Below are positions 9,260 to 19,005 of a stretch of DNA of 24,860 nt, in pieces. The notes beneath the pieces were generated by a model. It was not told the DNA's origin, searched no databases, and worked only from the letters and a program-made list of their open reading frames with translations. The stretch's first letter is position 1. Every line of letters starts with the position of its first letter. Made by a program: the position numbers and the translations under genes. The DNA lies in assembly GCA_000151295.1 (NCBI GenBank), contig GG745329.1:2050675-2075534 (forward strand), in the 5' to 3' direction. Source of the DNA: Allomyces macrogynus ATCC 38327. Its lineage: Eukaryota > Blastocladiomycota > Blastocladiomycetes > Blastocladiales > Blastocladiaceae.

Positions 9260-11169
9260 ATGGACCGCCTGCACCCCACGTCCGACTCGCCCGGCGTCGA
9301 CAGTGCCGACGGCGCAAGCCCGAGCCCCGGCCCGACCGACGACGGCAACGACCTCGACTATGCGCGGTCTGTGGAGCGAACGCTGAACCGCGCCATGAGC
9401 GCACGCACGCGCGACCGAATTGATCAGCATGACGCGCTCCTCGCCCGCAAGCTCGCCGTTATGGGATCGGCTGCGCTCGCCACGGCCGACGACACGGACG
9501 GCGAGGAGGAGGACGAGGACGAGGATGAGGATGAGGAGGACAAGGATGAGGAGGGAGATTCGGAGTTGTCGGAGCACCGGCCGGTCACAGCCAAGACCAA
9601 GCAGTTGCTCGACGATGGTACATGGCGGTCTTGCGCTTGCATTGCATCGCCGCAAACTAGCGACGTCGACTGACCGACCCTGCACACATCCAGAATCTTT
9701 GGCACGGCAAGCGCAAATGGAAATGTACTACGACCTTCACAGCAGCTCGTCCAAGACGGGCATCGGCCGCGCATCGAATGCCGCACTCGGCGCGAGCGGG
9801 TCGCGGTCGCCACCGGGCGTTCCGCGTGCGATTGCCGGATCCACGAGCTCGATGCAGCGCGGCGCCGCCGCCAACGATCTTTCGGTCACGGGCAAGGCGG
9901 CCGCGGCACGACCCGCCGACAGCAGCCCGACGGTTCCATCGAGTCTGGCTAGGACGAGCCAACTCGGATCAAGCTACCAGGATCACGAGGAAGGCGGGTC
10001 GCCGCATGCTGCGGACCTGTTGGCTGACGGGACCGACTCGGAGGCCCTGTGGGACTCGGAACATGACGACAGTGTGGTATGGACCGTCGGGGTTTGCGTC
10101 CCGAAATTCGGGTCTGTGAGAGAAAATGACCTGCTGTTCACCAATCCGCCAGAGCCCCGAGGAAGAGTGGAACCATGGCACCGATTTGTACGTCTTCCTG
10201 CTCGCTCTTTTCCACGACGGTACGCAACGCCAACTGACCCTTGTCTCGTCGCCCAACCAGCCCGCCCATCAACAACAGCGAACTCGAGGCGCTCTTTGCC
10301 TACATCGACCAGTTCAAGCCCGAATCCGTGGAGCTCGACCCGTACCTCAAGCCGTTCTTGCCCGAGTATATCCCCGCGATTGGCGATCTCGAGGCCATGA
10401 TCAAGATCCCGCCGCCGGGGATTGCGTCGGCCGTCAATGCCGCGACTCCGTCGTCGACGCCCGACGCGGCCGCAATTGCGCCGTCGGCCGAGGGGAACCT
10501 GTCGTTCTACCACGATCTCGGGATTACGGTTCTCGATGAACCGTCGGCCAAGCAGAGTGATCCGGCCGGTACGTTCATTTCCTCACTTCCCGTGACCTTG
10601 TTTCGTGACCCTCACCCAACATCCCACTCGCTCCAGTCCTCCACTACCAGCTCAAGTCTCTCTCCAAGACGACGACGCAACCGGGCGCCGCGGGCGCCGC
10701 GACCGTGCACAGCATCCTCGCGACTGATCCGCCCAAGAAACTCGACGACTGGATCGCGTCGACGAGCAGTGCCGAATGGACGACCGCGCGCAGCGGTGCC
10801 GCGGCTTACACCCCGGCCCGCGGCCGGTTCCCTCCCATCGACCGGCTCATGATGTCGTGGGACGACGAGCTGGGCCCCGACGCCGAAAAAGTGCAGGGTC
10901 TGTTGGACGCGGTCACCGACACGGCGGGCGGGTCTGGCCTGCTGGCGGAACTGAACATGCCGCTGGCCGATACGGCGAAAGCCGCATGCGCGCTGTTGCG
11001 GATTCCGACGTACCCGCCAAAGGACCCCGGGTCGAGCCGCGCGCTGATTGATTCGCTGCACGCGTTGTTCGACTTGTATGCGGCGTTCAACGAGAACCAG
11101 CATTTCAATGCGGGGCCGGGCGCGGCGGTGGGGAACGACGAGGCGGGCAGCGGGGGGCTCATGTTTTGA
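9260..11169 (+). CDS. IFT46: IFT46, intraflagellar transport complex B subunit
   Basis: IFT46 belongs to the IFT-B complex that carries cargo (outer dynein arms in Chlamydomonas) into the growing flagellum. Exons: 9260-9617, 9694-10076, 10153-10187, 10261-10568 and 10637-11169; the product is 538 aa. The conserved C-terminal half carries the family signature: FAYIDQFKPESVELD, LKPFLPEYIPAIGD, MIKIPPP, ITVLDEPSAKQSDP, LDDWI and a final LHALFDLYAAFNENQHF; these line up with human IFT46 in order. The N-terminal 250 residues are disordered, Ser/Ala-rich, and include an acidic Glu/Asp run (about residues 81-105). The protein is therefore much longer than human (about 304) or Chlamydomonas (about 345) IFT46. 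9260 is the first in-frame ATG. The 35-nt third exon is unusually small but keeps phase. This gene is the strongest evidence for a flagellated organism. Confidence 0.95.
9501..9560 (+). repeat. GAG/GAY codon repeat encoding acidic run
   Basis: A purine-only stretch of near-repeating GAGGAC/GAGGAT units inside IFT46 exon 1 encodes an unbroken Glu/Asp tract. It is coding low-complexity sequence and could vary in length by slippage. Confidence 0.75.
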
Positions 11170-11263
11170 GTGCATGTGGGGAAGAGGGGGAGACTGCTGA
11201 CGGACATGCTGGCGCGAGCGAGATGTGGACTGGAGGTAACATGCATTTGGTTTTGGGTCCCGA

Positions 11264-13252
11264 CTATTCGTCTGCTCGTTCCCAAATCTATCCAGTGAGT
11301 GAGGGTCAGCGTAATCGCAACGGTAATCGGGTTCAAAGCGAGCAGAACGCGCCTGTAGACAGCTCTCGCCCAAGGACACCATTTGCGGCATGACCTCCTC
11401 GACGAGCAAGTCCTGGATCAGGTACCATTGCGCCCGCGCGCGGTGGTAGACAAATAATTTGTAGACGCCCTGGCCGTTCTCGGGCTTGCCCTCGTGCACA
11501 ATGTTGGCGACGAGCGAGTACTTGAGCATCGATGTGGCACCCGCGACGTCTACGGTACGGAACACGGCGAAGTGAGCACAAAGATCGAGCCGAAGGCGAG
11601 AAACAGAGCAATCAAATTTACATGGGCTCATGTCGAGCCCTTGCGTCATGAAGTTGACAATCGTCGGGTTCTTTTCGAGCGTCCAGCTGTTCTTGGTGAA
11701 CCGTTTGATGTGCAAGATCAGGTACCTCGGCAGCTTGGTGATCTGGAACGTCTTGACCGTGTCGCCGTATTGCTATCGGATCCCACACCGCCATTAGTAT
11801 CCGATCTCGCCCCACCGCACACCCAAGGCCTCGCGCGAAACACATACCCGCGGTGTCTTGCCCGAATACTTGTCCAACAGCGTCGTGAGCGCGACCTGGG
11901 GAATGATATTGCGCTCAAACTCGTCCTGGAACAGCGGCGGTGGCGGTAAGTCGAGCGCGAGCATCAAGAACGGTGTCTGTGTCGCGGTCACGGCCTGGTC
12001 GGCGTCAAATGCGGAGAGCGCGCCTTGCGCCTGCTGCTGCGGGTCGTCGGCGGTGAGCGCAATCTTCTGGCTCTGGATCGCGACGGATCCCTGGAACACG
12101 TCGTGGATCAGGTGGTGGCCGCCGCGCTTGGCCAAACTCGTGTGCAGCGCGTTCAGCAGCCAGCTGAGCAACTGCACGGGGTCGCCCTGCTCGGTGAGTT
12201 TGAACGCGCGTTTACTCGCGCGGTTGATTTCCTGGAGGAATGGTTGTTGTTGCACCCGGGGTCACTTCAACGCGAGCGATGTGAAGCGGTAAGCGAGGAG
12301 AAGAAGAAACATACCTGCAGCAGCTCGTGTGGACTGACTTGGCCCTTGAACGCGCGATGGCTCCACAGTTTGCGCATCAGCAGGCCAAACCGCTTGACGA
12401 GCTCCGACTGTTTGGGGTCGTCTTCCTTTTGCAGCAAAAGGAAGTCGCGCAGCGGGCGCACATGCGCGAGCGCCTGCAGAACCACGTTCACGTAGTCGTT
12501 GGCCTTGACGTTATTGATGCCAATGAACCCTGGCAGGTACTTCTTGTAGGACAAGTCCATGGCCGGTTTCGGGTTGGTGTCGAGCGCGCGCACCTGCGCG
12601 TCGGTGAAGGTCGGGTTAATGACAGACTAGGAATTGGGGAGAGGTGAGCGTGGGGAACTAGTGCAATTGCCACGATCGCGAGCGGGTTGGCGGCCGCACC
12701 TTGATGTCGTTGAGCGACGCGTGCGACACCTGGTAGCCGTCGGGCAGAATGTAGAACTTGAGCGTGGCGAGATTGATGAAGACATGGTGGTCGTCGTCAA
12801 GCGAGTGCACATAGGCGTGCGACGTTTTGCCGCGACCTGGTTGCCAACGAGGTGATCAGACTTGTTCCCGTCGAAATTTGGTCCAGCTGACTGGCCATAC
12901 CTTGAAAATATTTTCCACAAACGAGGCATGCGTAGACGTTGATGTTGCTCAACGAGACGCAGCACACTTTTTCGAAATCAAAGTCGAGGACGTTGCGATT
13001 GATCGTGTCGAGATACAGGTCGTCGTCGCGAACAGCGTCGCGCGTGCGCGCCTTTTTGGTTTTCGGCTGTTCATCGTCGTCGAAGTCCCAATCATCATCG
13101 TTGGCGGCATCTTGGTGGTCGCTCGTGGTCGCTGGTGCAGGCTCGTCGTCGTCAGGTCGTGGCCGGCGCCGAGAGGGCCCTGCTACCGATGTATCTGGCA
13201 CGGTTGATGCAATGGACCGTGCTGCGGGCGGTTGCGTCGGGTCGGCAGGCAT
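11264..13252 (-). CDS. USP39: USP39/Sad1, U4/U6.U5 tri-snRNP pseudo-deubiquitinase
   Basis: Splicing factor required for tri-snRNP assembly; a ubiquitin-protease fold without peptidase activity. Exons: 13252-12901, 12836-12700, 12626-12315, 12231-11848, 11772-11622, 11549-11353 and 11287-11264; the product is 518 aa. Residues 1-75 are disordered, with an acidic run and a KTKKARTR basic patch. A UBP-type zinc finger follows (LDTINRNVLDFDFEK, YACLVCGKYFQGRG, SHAYVHS), then the USP domain (about 190-515) with GINNVKANDYVNVVLQ, KRFTKN, EKNPTIVNF and VANIVHEGKP. The catalytic Cys position is Asp207, as in human USP39. The Cys that starts the zinc finger in human (CPYLDT) is Leu here. The last intron (11352-11288) begins with GC; it joins ESCLQ to IWERADE, matching the human C terminus. 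Head-to-head with the 13420 gene (167 bp) and tail-to-tail with IFT46 (94 bp). Confidence 0.94.
11288..11352 (-). other. GC-AG intron in USP39
   Basis: A 65-nt intron whose donor is GCGCGT and whose acceptor is GATAG. The conserved residues before it (SLGESCLQ) and after it (IWER) match human USP39, so a nearby GT donor cannot give the same protein. GC-AG introns are a known minor class, usually with AG|GCAAGT; the +3 G here is unlike that consensus. Confidence 0.75.
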
Positions 13253-13419
13253 GGTGCTCCGTCAAATTGCTGGAAAAGAGCGAACGGCTGTCCTCAGCAC
13301 TCAGCACATGAACGAGACCAGCGCGACCTGATCTGCGGTAGAGGATCACCTGGAGTTCACGTTATCGACCTCGACGCGTCTCGGCACGGTGATGCAGCAT
13401 TGCTGTGCCACGGCTCGGG

Positions 13420-13869
13420 ATGCCCTCGATGAGCTACGTCGTCAACGACAAGTATCTCGCTCCAAGTTCCGACCAAGAGTACGCGCATCCGCTCGACCCG
13501 GCTGCGCGCACGACTCTCCACTGTCCAATGAACCAGCAGGCGCAACTGATCGACAAGTTCCAGCGGCTCTCGGTCCAGCCAGAACCCAGCCCAGGCTCAA
13601 GTGCGCAGTTCACCATGTCGATTTGCCGTCGCTGCCACCAAGAATACGACTCGCGCGACGCAGCACAAGCTCATGGGTGCCGTTTCCATCCGGACATGTT
13701 CGTGTGCCGCCCGCACCCGGCCGACCATTACGCGTTTGAGCTCAACGACGACAAGTACGCGGCTCTGCTCGAGCACAACTGGCCGGCCAAGTTTTGGGAT
13801 TGTTGCGGCGCCGAGACGCGCGACGCGCCCGGATGTGTCGTGGCCAAGCACCTGTCGTTTGACGAATGA
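13420..13869 (+). CDS. Small Cys/His-rich putative zinc-binding protein, orphan
   Basis: A single uninterrupted frame of 149 aa. The first half is unremarkable. The C-terminal 85 residues form a likely metal-binding module: CRRCHQEYDS (about 69-78), then GCRFHPDMFVC, and later WDCCGAETRDAPGC ending in KHLSFDE. The layout (CxxC, C-x-FHP, W-x-CCG, GC, H) is loosely like a CHORD domain and suggests two bound zinc ions, but the spacing is not the CHORD consensus and I do not recognise the family. A second ATG at 13429 would shorten it by three residues. It shares a 167-bp divergent promoter with USP39 and lies 56 bp from the convergent CAF16-like stop. Coding status is supported by the Cys/His pattern and by the fit between two known genes. 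Confidence 0.75.
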   Translation: MPSMSYVVNDKYLAPSSDQEYAHPLDPAARTTLHCPMNQQAQLIDKFQRLSVQPEPSPGSSAQFTMSICRRCHQEYDSRDAAQAHGCRFHPDMFVCRPHPADHYAFELNDDKYAALLEHNWPAKFWDCCGAETRDAPGCVVAKHLSFDE

Positions 13870-13925
13870 ATTGAAGCCCAACCACATTCATTTTACACTC
13901 CAACATAATCCCCCTCGACTCGCTC

Positions 13926-15137
13926 TTAATACGGCTCGTCGCGCAGCCAATAATTGTAGTACCGGTCCCCATTTTTCTTCATATCATCCTTCAAATCGTC
14001 CCACTTGGTGCGCTCCTTCTTTTCGCCGTCGCCGAGCCCGTGCTGCTCGCGGTACTTGCGGTCGTCGCGTAGCCAGCCCTCGACGATGCGCAGCAGCGGC
14101 GAGTCGAACGATTGCGGCAGGTTGGCCGACGCGATGAGCTCGTGGAACGGCGTGCACTGCAAGATCTCGCCGTGCCGCATGTGCGCGACGTGCGTCGGCC
14201 ACTCGCCCATGCCGTCGAAAATGTGAGTGCAGTCTGGTGGGGAGAAGGAGTCAGGGATACGTGCGCGAGGTGGCGGAATGCGAAATCAGGCTAGCAACTT
14301 ACAGACGACGGTGCACCCGCGCAACTCCGACTCGCGCTTCAGGAACGCCAACAGGTCCTTGCGCACTAGCACGTCGAGGTCGACTACGTTCATTGGTATC
14401 CTCTGTCAGCTCCTCACGGCCCGGGCATGAAACTCCGTTCAGCGCCAACGTACCCGTCACTTCATCGAGCAACAGGACGTCAAACGGCTGCAGCAGGCCG
14501 AGCATAATCTGCACACGCCGCCTCTGCCCGTCCGAAATCTCGTGCGTGCGCCACGTCGGGTCAATTTCGAGCAGGTGCAGCAGTGCCGCCAGTCGATCCG
14601 GGTGTGAGCCGGCGTTGTGCGAGTCGAGCAGCTGCGACACGGGCAGGTCGCGGCGCGTTACCGGGTTCTGGATCCTATCGGCGAGAGAATGAGCATGACG
14701 AGCGTGCGCAGTCAGTTGTGCCGCTTGGTCGACCGATCGATAATCATTAAAAATGAAAGTACCATTCGGGGCCGAGGTAGGTGATGCCGTCGGGCGTGTT
14801 GAAGTAGGCGTGCTGGCCCTTCACCAGAACCTCGTCGCGCACGAGCCGCTTGCCCGCAAGAATGCGCAGAAGGCTCGTCTTGCCCGCGCCGTTGGCACCC
14901 GCTGAACATGGACGGATTCGTCAGCGAGCATGACCTGAGATCGTTCGCTTGAGCTCTGATCGCAGACGCACCAAGCAGGCACCGTGCGCCCTTGGGCAAC
15001 GACAGCTTCAGCTTGCGCAAAATGGCGGGACCGCCGTAGGAAAACGACAGCGAGTCGGTGTGGATCGCAGGCTGGTTGGGCGAGCCGGTCGCAGGCGCGA
15101 CCGTGGAGACTGGCGAGGTGCCGTTGGCTGTTGTCAT
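13926..15137 (-). CDS. CAF16: CAF16-like soluble ABC ATPase (CCR4-associated factor 16 family)
   Basis: Exons: 15137-14972, 14901-14763, 14674-14454, 14383-14303 and 14233-13926; the product is 304 aa (yeast Caf16 is 289). It has one ATP-binding cassette and no membrane segment: Walker A GANGAGKT (57-64), then [14 protein letters not shown] (about 101-114), a signature SDGQRRRVQ (149-157), Walker B VLLLDE (168-173) followed by VTVDLDV, and an H-loop THIFDG (His206). These Caf16-specific strings, including the SDGQ-R-RR version of the signature, point to Caf16 rather than transporter cassettes. Yeast Caf16 associates with the CCR4-NOT complex, but its function is poorly defined. The C-terminal 50 residues are charged (Lys/Asp/Trp). 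The upstream frame stays open to 15320, but those residues do not look conserved, so 15137 is preferred. Confidence 0.92.
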
Positions 15138-15647
15138 GGTTGGTGCTGGTCGTGTGCAAGAGAGCGCCGTGCAGATGCTGGTTCGAGGAGTGGGGCACCG
15201 GCTCGGTTTTATACTGTTGGTGCAGCAAGTTGGGGGAGGAATCTGGCCAAATCGGAGAGGGAGGGCGAGGCACGCGCCGCTCTGGTGAGTGATCGTTTTG
15301 TCGATGGGCCAGCCCGGCATCGTCTCGTCAGCTCGTTTCCAGCTCGCTCACCGGCCACCATCGGCGCGCGATACAACGCCCGCCTGAGGTCTCTGCGGTC
15401 GTTGGCACAAATAGAAATACCAGCGTATCGTATTCTCGAGCACAAATGTAATGTATTGATTACTGGTTGAAGAAAACACAGGCCTAAGGTGGAAACAATG
15501 TACATGCGCGAGAGCGCGCTGGCCCAAAGCGCGACCCTTGCGTGACCAAACCAAGCGCTAGATGCGCGCGGTCTCGGCCGCCATGACGGCGACCAGCTTC
15601 GAGAGATTCCCATATTCAAGCGTGCTGACGGCAGCAACCACCGTGAA
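15138..15647. promoter_or_regulatory. Intergenic: GID7 3' flank and CAF16-like 5' flank
   Basis: A 510-bp spacer between two minus-strand genes. It has a minus-strand frame of about 140 codons (15209-15637) without family similarity, with composition unlike the neighbouring genes. An AT-richer patch (about 15410-15475) probably marks the GID7 transcript end. I see no RNA gene or repeat. Confidence 0.45.
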
Positions 15648-18515
15648 CTACGTTTCGACAGGTGGTCGAGGACGCCATCTGTTGGGAAAAAGCAAGAGCG
15701 TCAGTTCTTGTTTCGGTCAAATGTGCAGGACGGCGCACAAATCCAACATACATCCGCACCGTCCCATCGTCGCTACACGTTGCGAGCATGTCGCGCACGA
15801 CCGGGTTGAACGCGACGGCATTGACCGTAGCCGAATGTGCGTCAAGCACTTGAACGAGCGCCATCGACGCGCGGTCCCACACGTACGCTCGCCCGTCTTC
15901 GGACCCGGACGCGACCAAGGCCTCGTTGGGTCCGCCGAGCGCACTGCGGATCACAAACTCGCCCTGCTGGTGGCCGCGGTAGACGCGCACTAGCGCCGGG
16001 GACAGCGCGGCGGGCGGGGGCGAGTCGGAAAGCGCCGCGCTGACCTCGTAGCCCGACGGCGAGATGGCGACACCTTGGAAAATACCGACGGGCGGTGGTG
16101 GAGCCGCGTCGGGTTGGTACGACGACGACAAGGAGAGGGGTGGAGGTGGCGCAAACAGGTCCCACATGTGCATTTCCTGCGACTCGAGGCTCACGAGCAG
16201 GTGCCTTGAGTCTGACGAGAAGGCGAGCGACGTGAACGTGTCATCCTCGATAATGTGGCTGGACATGGAGGTCAGTCGTCAGCGGCATTCGAATCAAAAG
16301 CACCTGGAGCAGGCCACATACCCGACATGGGTCAGCGACTCGAGATCGAACACGTTGATCTCGTCCTCCCAGCCCGCGACAAGGTACCGCGCGTTGCGGC
16401 AGACTTGGAGATGACTCGCGGAAACGTCGTCCCAATACTGGGCGAGCGAGCCGTCCATACGCTAGAACAGACGATGGGGTGAGCATGATCGAAAACCTCG
16501 AGCCATGATGAAAACAACCAGCACGCACCCAAATGCTGATGACGCGCTCGGCTCCACCCGTCACAAATCCTTGATTTCCGGGCAGCCAAATCGCAATCGT
16601 CGCGGGCTCGGGCGACATCAAGACGGGCGGTGCCATGCCAATGGTGTGCGAGTCCCACATGCGCACCACCTCGTCGTGCCCGCTCGTCAACAGGTACCGG
16701 TCGTCGTCGCTCCACGCAATGAACGTGAGCGGCTCGTGGCTGGCTACGACGTGCACCGGTGGGTCGGTGCCCTGCGCATTATGAAAGATCTCGCATGTCA
16801 GAAAGAATCCCAACCCGTTTGTCGCGGTACAATGAAGAGTCAGCGCACCTGAACGTCCCACACGACGACAACTCCATTACACCCGACCGCCGCGACCCGA
16901 TCGCCGACATGCGAAAACGCCACGTGCCAGACCTCGTCGCCCATGTCGGACAGGACGCGCACCTGCTCAGCGGGCACGTGCGCTTCCAGTGTGCACACAT
17001 GGCCGTGCAAGAGCGGCACAGTTCCGTCGTCGCGGCTGCGATCGCCCGTGTGTGCGGCGCATGTGGCCTGCTCGTGCTCCAGGGCCTGCCTGAGCAGCGT
17101 CTCGAGCCGGCGGCCCACGACGGTGGTCGTTGGCGCAAATACGGTCGTGCGGAGCGTCTCAAACAGCTCATGACGGGACCCGCCATACGCGCCGGGCCAT
17201 CCGGTCGTCGCGTAGAGCTGTGCGGGTGAAAACATGAGGTAGCTAGGGGCGATATGCGTGAGTTTAAGGGTGGAGAGGGTCGAAAGGCACGCAAACAAGA
17301 GCGTACCTAGCGAGCTGGCTCAATTGCGCTGGGTCGATGCCGAGCGGGGCCAAATGGCTCTGGAGGACGAGCACCGCACCGGTCACGTCAGATCGCTCGA
17401 GGTACTCGAGGTACTGCTGCTCGCGAATCAGCGCCGTTGCGTGCTTGACGAGACGTGGGGGTGGTTTCGACGCTTCATCAGCAACAACGGCAGGAACCAA
17501 ACCGACCGCCGTAGCCCATTGCCCAGCCAAGATGGCGTCGCGAAACCGCACGACGTGGTCGGGCTCGAGCGGGACGCCCGACTCGCGCTCGAGTGTGGCT
17601 GCGGTAGATCTAGAGGAACAAATCGTCATGTCAGCACCACATTTACCCGTGCCAGGGCGTCGGAGGTGGGAAAAACAAACAAACGCACGCGAAACCGAGA
17701 GACCGAATTTCCTCGATCAGCACGCGCACGAGCTGCGATTTCGAGACAGTAACCGGTGGACCATGACTGGCGGCGAGAGCAACGACGCTCAACGGAGCCG
17801 ACGACTCGCACGTTGCAAACGATTCGGCGCACGGGCTCGGTGGAAACGATTGCGCGGGGGTAACGAAATCCTCGTCCATGGTATCGGCGGCGTCGTGGTC
17901 GGTCCCAAACGTGAGCGGCACGGTTCCTGTGCGTCGCCTCTTGGACCGGTGCGGTGCGGTCGACGAGGACGCGAGCGTGTCCTGTTCGCTCGCCGCATCG
18001 CTCGCGAGTCCATTTGGATCGACCGCGTCAGCCACGACGGTTACGATCGGTAACGCCGTCACGACGACGGGATCGACGCCATTCTCGACAAATGCATCGA
18101 GTTTCCCGCAGCCGTGGTTGGTGATGGTGGCGCTCTCCGAGGCAGGGACAGCTGCTGGCTCCACTGCCACCGATCGAACCGGTACGGACACGAGTGTCGT
18201 GGCCGTGTCCATGGTACTGGTCTCCTCCAGCGGTTGCGCCGGGGCCAGGTGACCGTCGGCAGCAGCAGGGGCGAGAATGGGGCTGCTCACGGCGCCCGAT
18301 GGCACTGTCGACGCTGCTACGGTTGGTGGTGGATGATGAGATGGTGCGACTGCTTGCGGGCCGTCACCGGCCACCACCACCGACTCGAGAACCAGTGGCT
18401 CCATTGGACTGCGTGATCGCCCGCCGCGCCGACTTGGTCTTGGCGATCCATGGCCTCGTGGCGAGGCGCCCATGGCGGGGGATGCGGATCGTGCCGCGCC
18501 GCGAACAGGTGCCAT
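15648..18515 (-). CDS. GID7: WDR26/GID7, LisH-CTLH-WD40 subunit of GID/CTLH ubiquitin ligase
   Basis: Gid7/WDR26 organises higher-order assemblies of the GID (CTLH) E3 ligase and recruits substrates. Exons: 18515-17689, 17609-17307, 17242-16849, 16789-16529, 16461-16322, 16258-15752 and 15678-15648; the product is 820 aa. The first 260 residues are Ala/Pro/Ser/Val-rich and disordered, with a basic nuclear-type patch (HRSKRRR). LisH follows (SKSQLVRVLIEEI, LGFASTAATLERESG), then CTLH (ILAGQW), the family junction ASYLMFSPAQLY with RRLETLLRQALE, and WD40 blades to the C terminus (DEVWHVAFSH, FIAWSDDDRYLLTSG, IASGSED-like ASGSEDGRAYVW, DDGTVRIW). The last exon is 31 nt and closes the final blade, as in human WDR26. 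Start: 18515 is the first ATG downstream of the AT-rich element near 18807; an in-frame ATG at 18839 would lie upstream of that element and add 108 Arg-rich residues. Confidence 0.93.
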
Positions 18516-19005
18516 TTCGATGGTCGCGTCGGTCGTGGGTGCGAGATGGCGCGTCGCAGGCGGGTATCCTTCGTTGCCGTGCGGGGCGCGAGCAAGGATG
18601 CGCCGCAGCAGAGACCGCAGCGAGCGCAGCCAGTGCGCGGCCCCGAGCAGTTTGCGGCGGAACGGCAGCGTGGCGGGGCTTTGCCGGTCGGCGATCGACC
18701 AGCAGCGTCGGCAGCGGGCAGGCCGCGCGTTGCGTGTGCGAGCTGTCGGAGCGCGTGAGGATGGGCGGCTGTGCAGATATTTCGGTTGCTGGAGACGCTG
18801 GAGAACTATATAATCGGTACGTGGCCGGCAATCGCGCAACCAAAAGGGTCAGAGCCAACGTCAAAGGCGCGCCTGCTGCAGGCAGGGTTGGCACTGGGCA
18901 GCTGCACGAGTGCTGCACGGTTAAGCGCGATGGGTCAGCATGCGTGTGCACTTCTCTTCTTCGACTCCACGCGAACACATTTTCATTTCAGCCGGCAGCA
19001 ACACC
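18516..19005. promoter_or_regulatory. Divergent promoter region, GID7 and PTAR1-like
   Basis: A 490-bp region between two outward-reading genes. It contains a TATA-like sequence (18807-18813). The pyrimidine-rich stretch ending in TTTCATTTCAG (to 18991), just before the PTAR1-like ATG, looks like an intron acceptor, so that gene may have a 5' UTR intron or an extra 5' exon. Confidence 0.5.
18807..18813 (+). promoter_or_regulatory. TATA-like element TATATAA
   Basis: TATATAA in plus orientation, 199 bp upstream of the PTAR1-like ATG and about 290 bp from the GID7 ATG. The word reads better as a TATA box toward the plus-strand gene. It is one of few such words in this GC-rich window. Confidence 0.45.

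Noticed and set aside
10188..10260. Read-through reading LYVFLLALFHDG in IFT46
   Set aside because: This is intron sequence (GTACGT to ACCAG); splicing gives TDFPPINNSELEALF, matching IFT46.
15209..15637. Minus-strand open frame of 142 codons between GID7 and CAF16-like
   Set aside because: No family similarity and it covers the expected 3' and 5' flanks of known genes.
18516..18839. Upstream start for GID7 at 18839
   Set aside because: It lies beyond the TATA-like element, and the added 108 residues are Arg-rich with no resemblance to WDR26 N termini.
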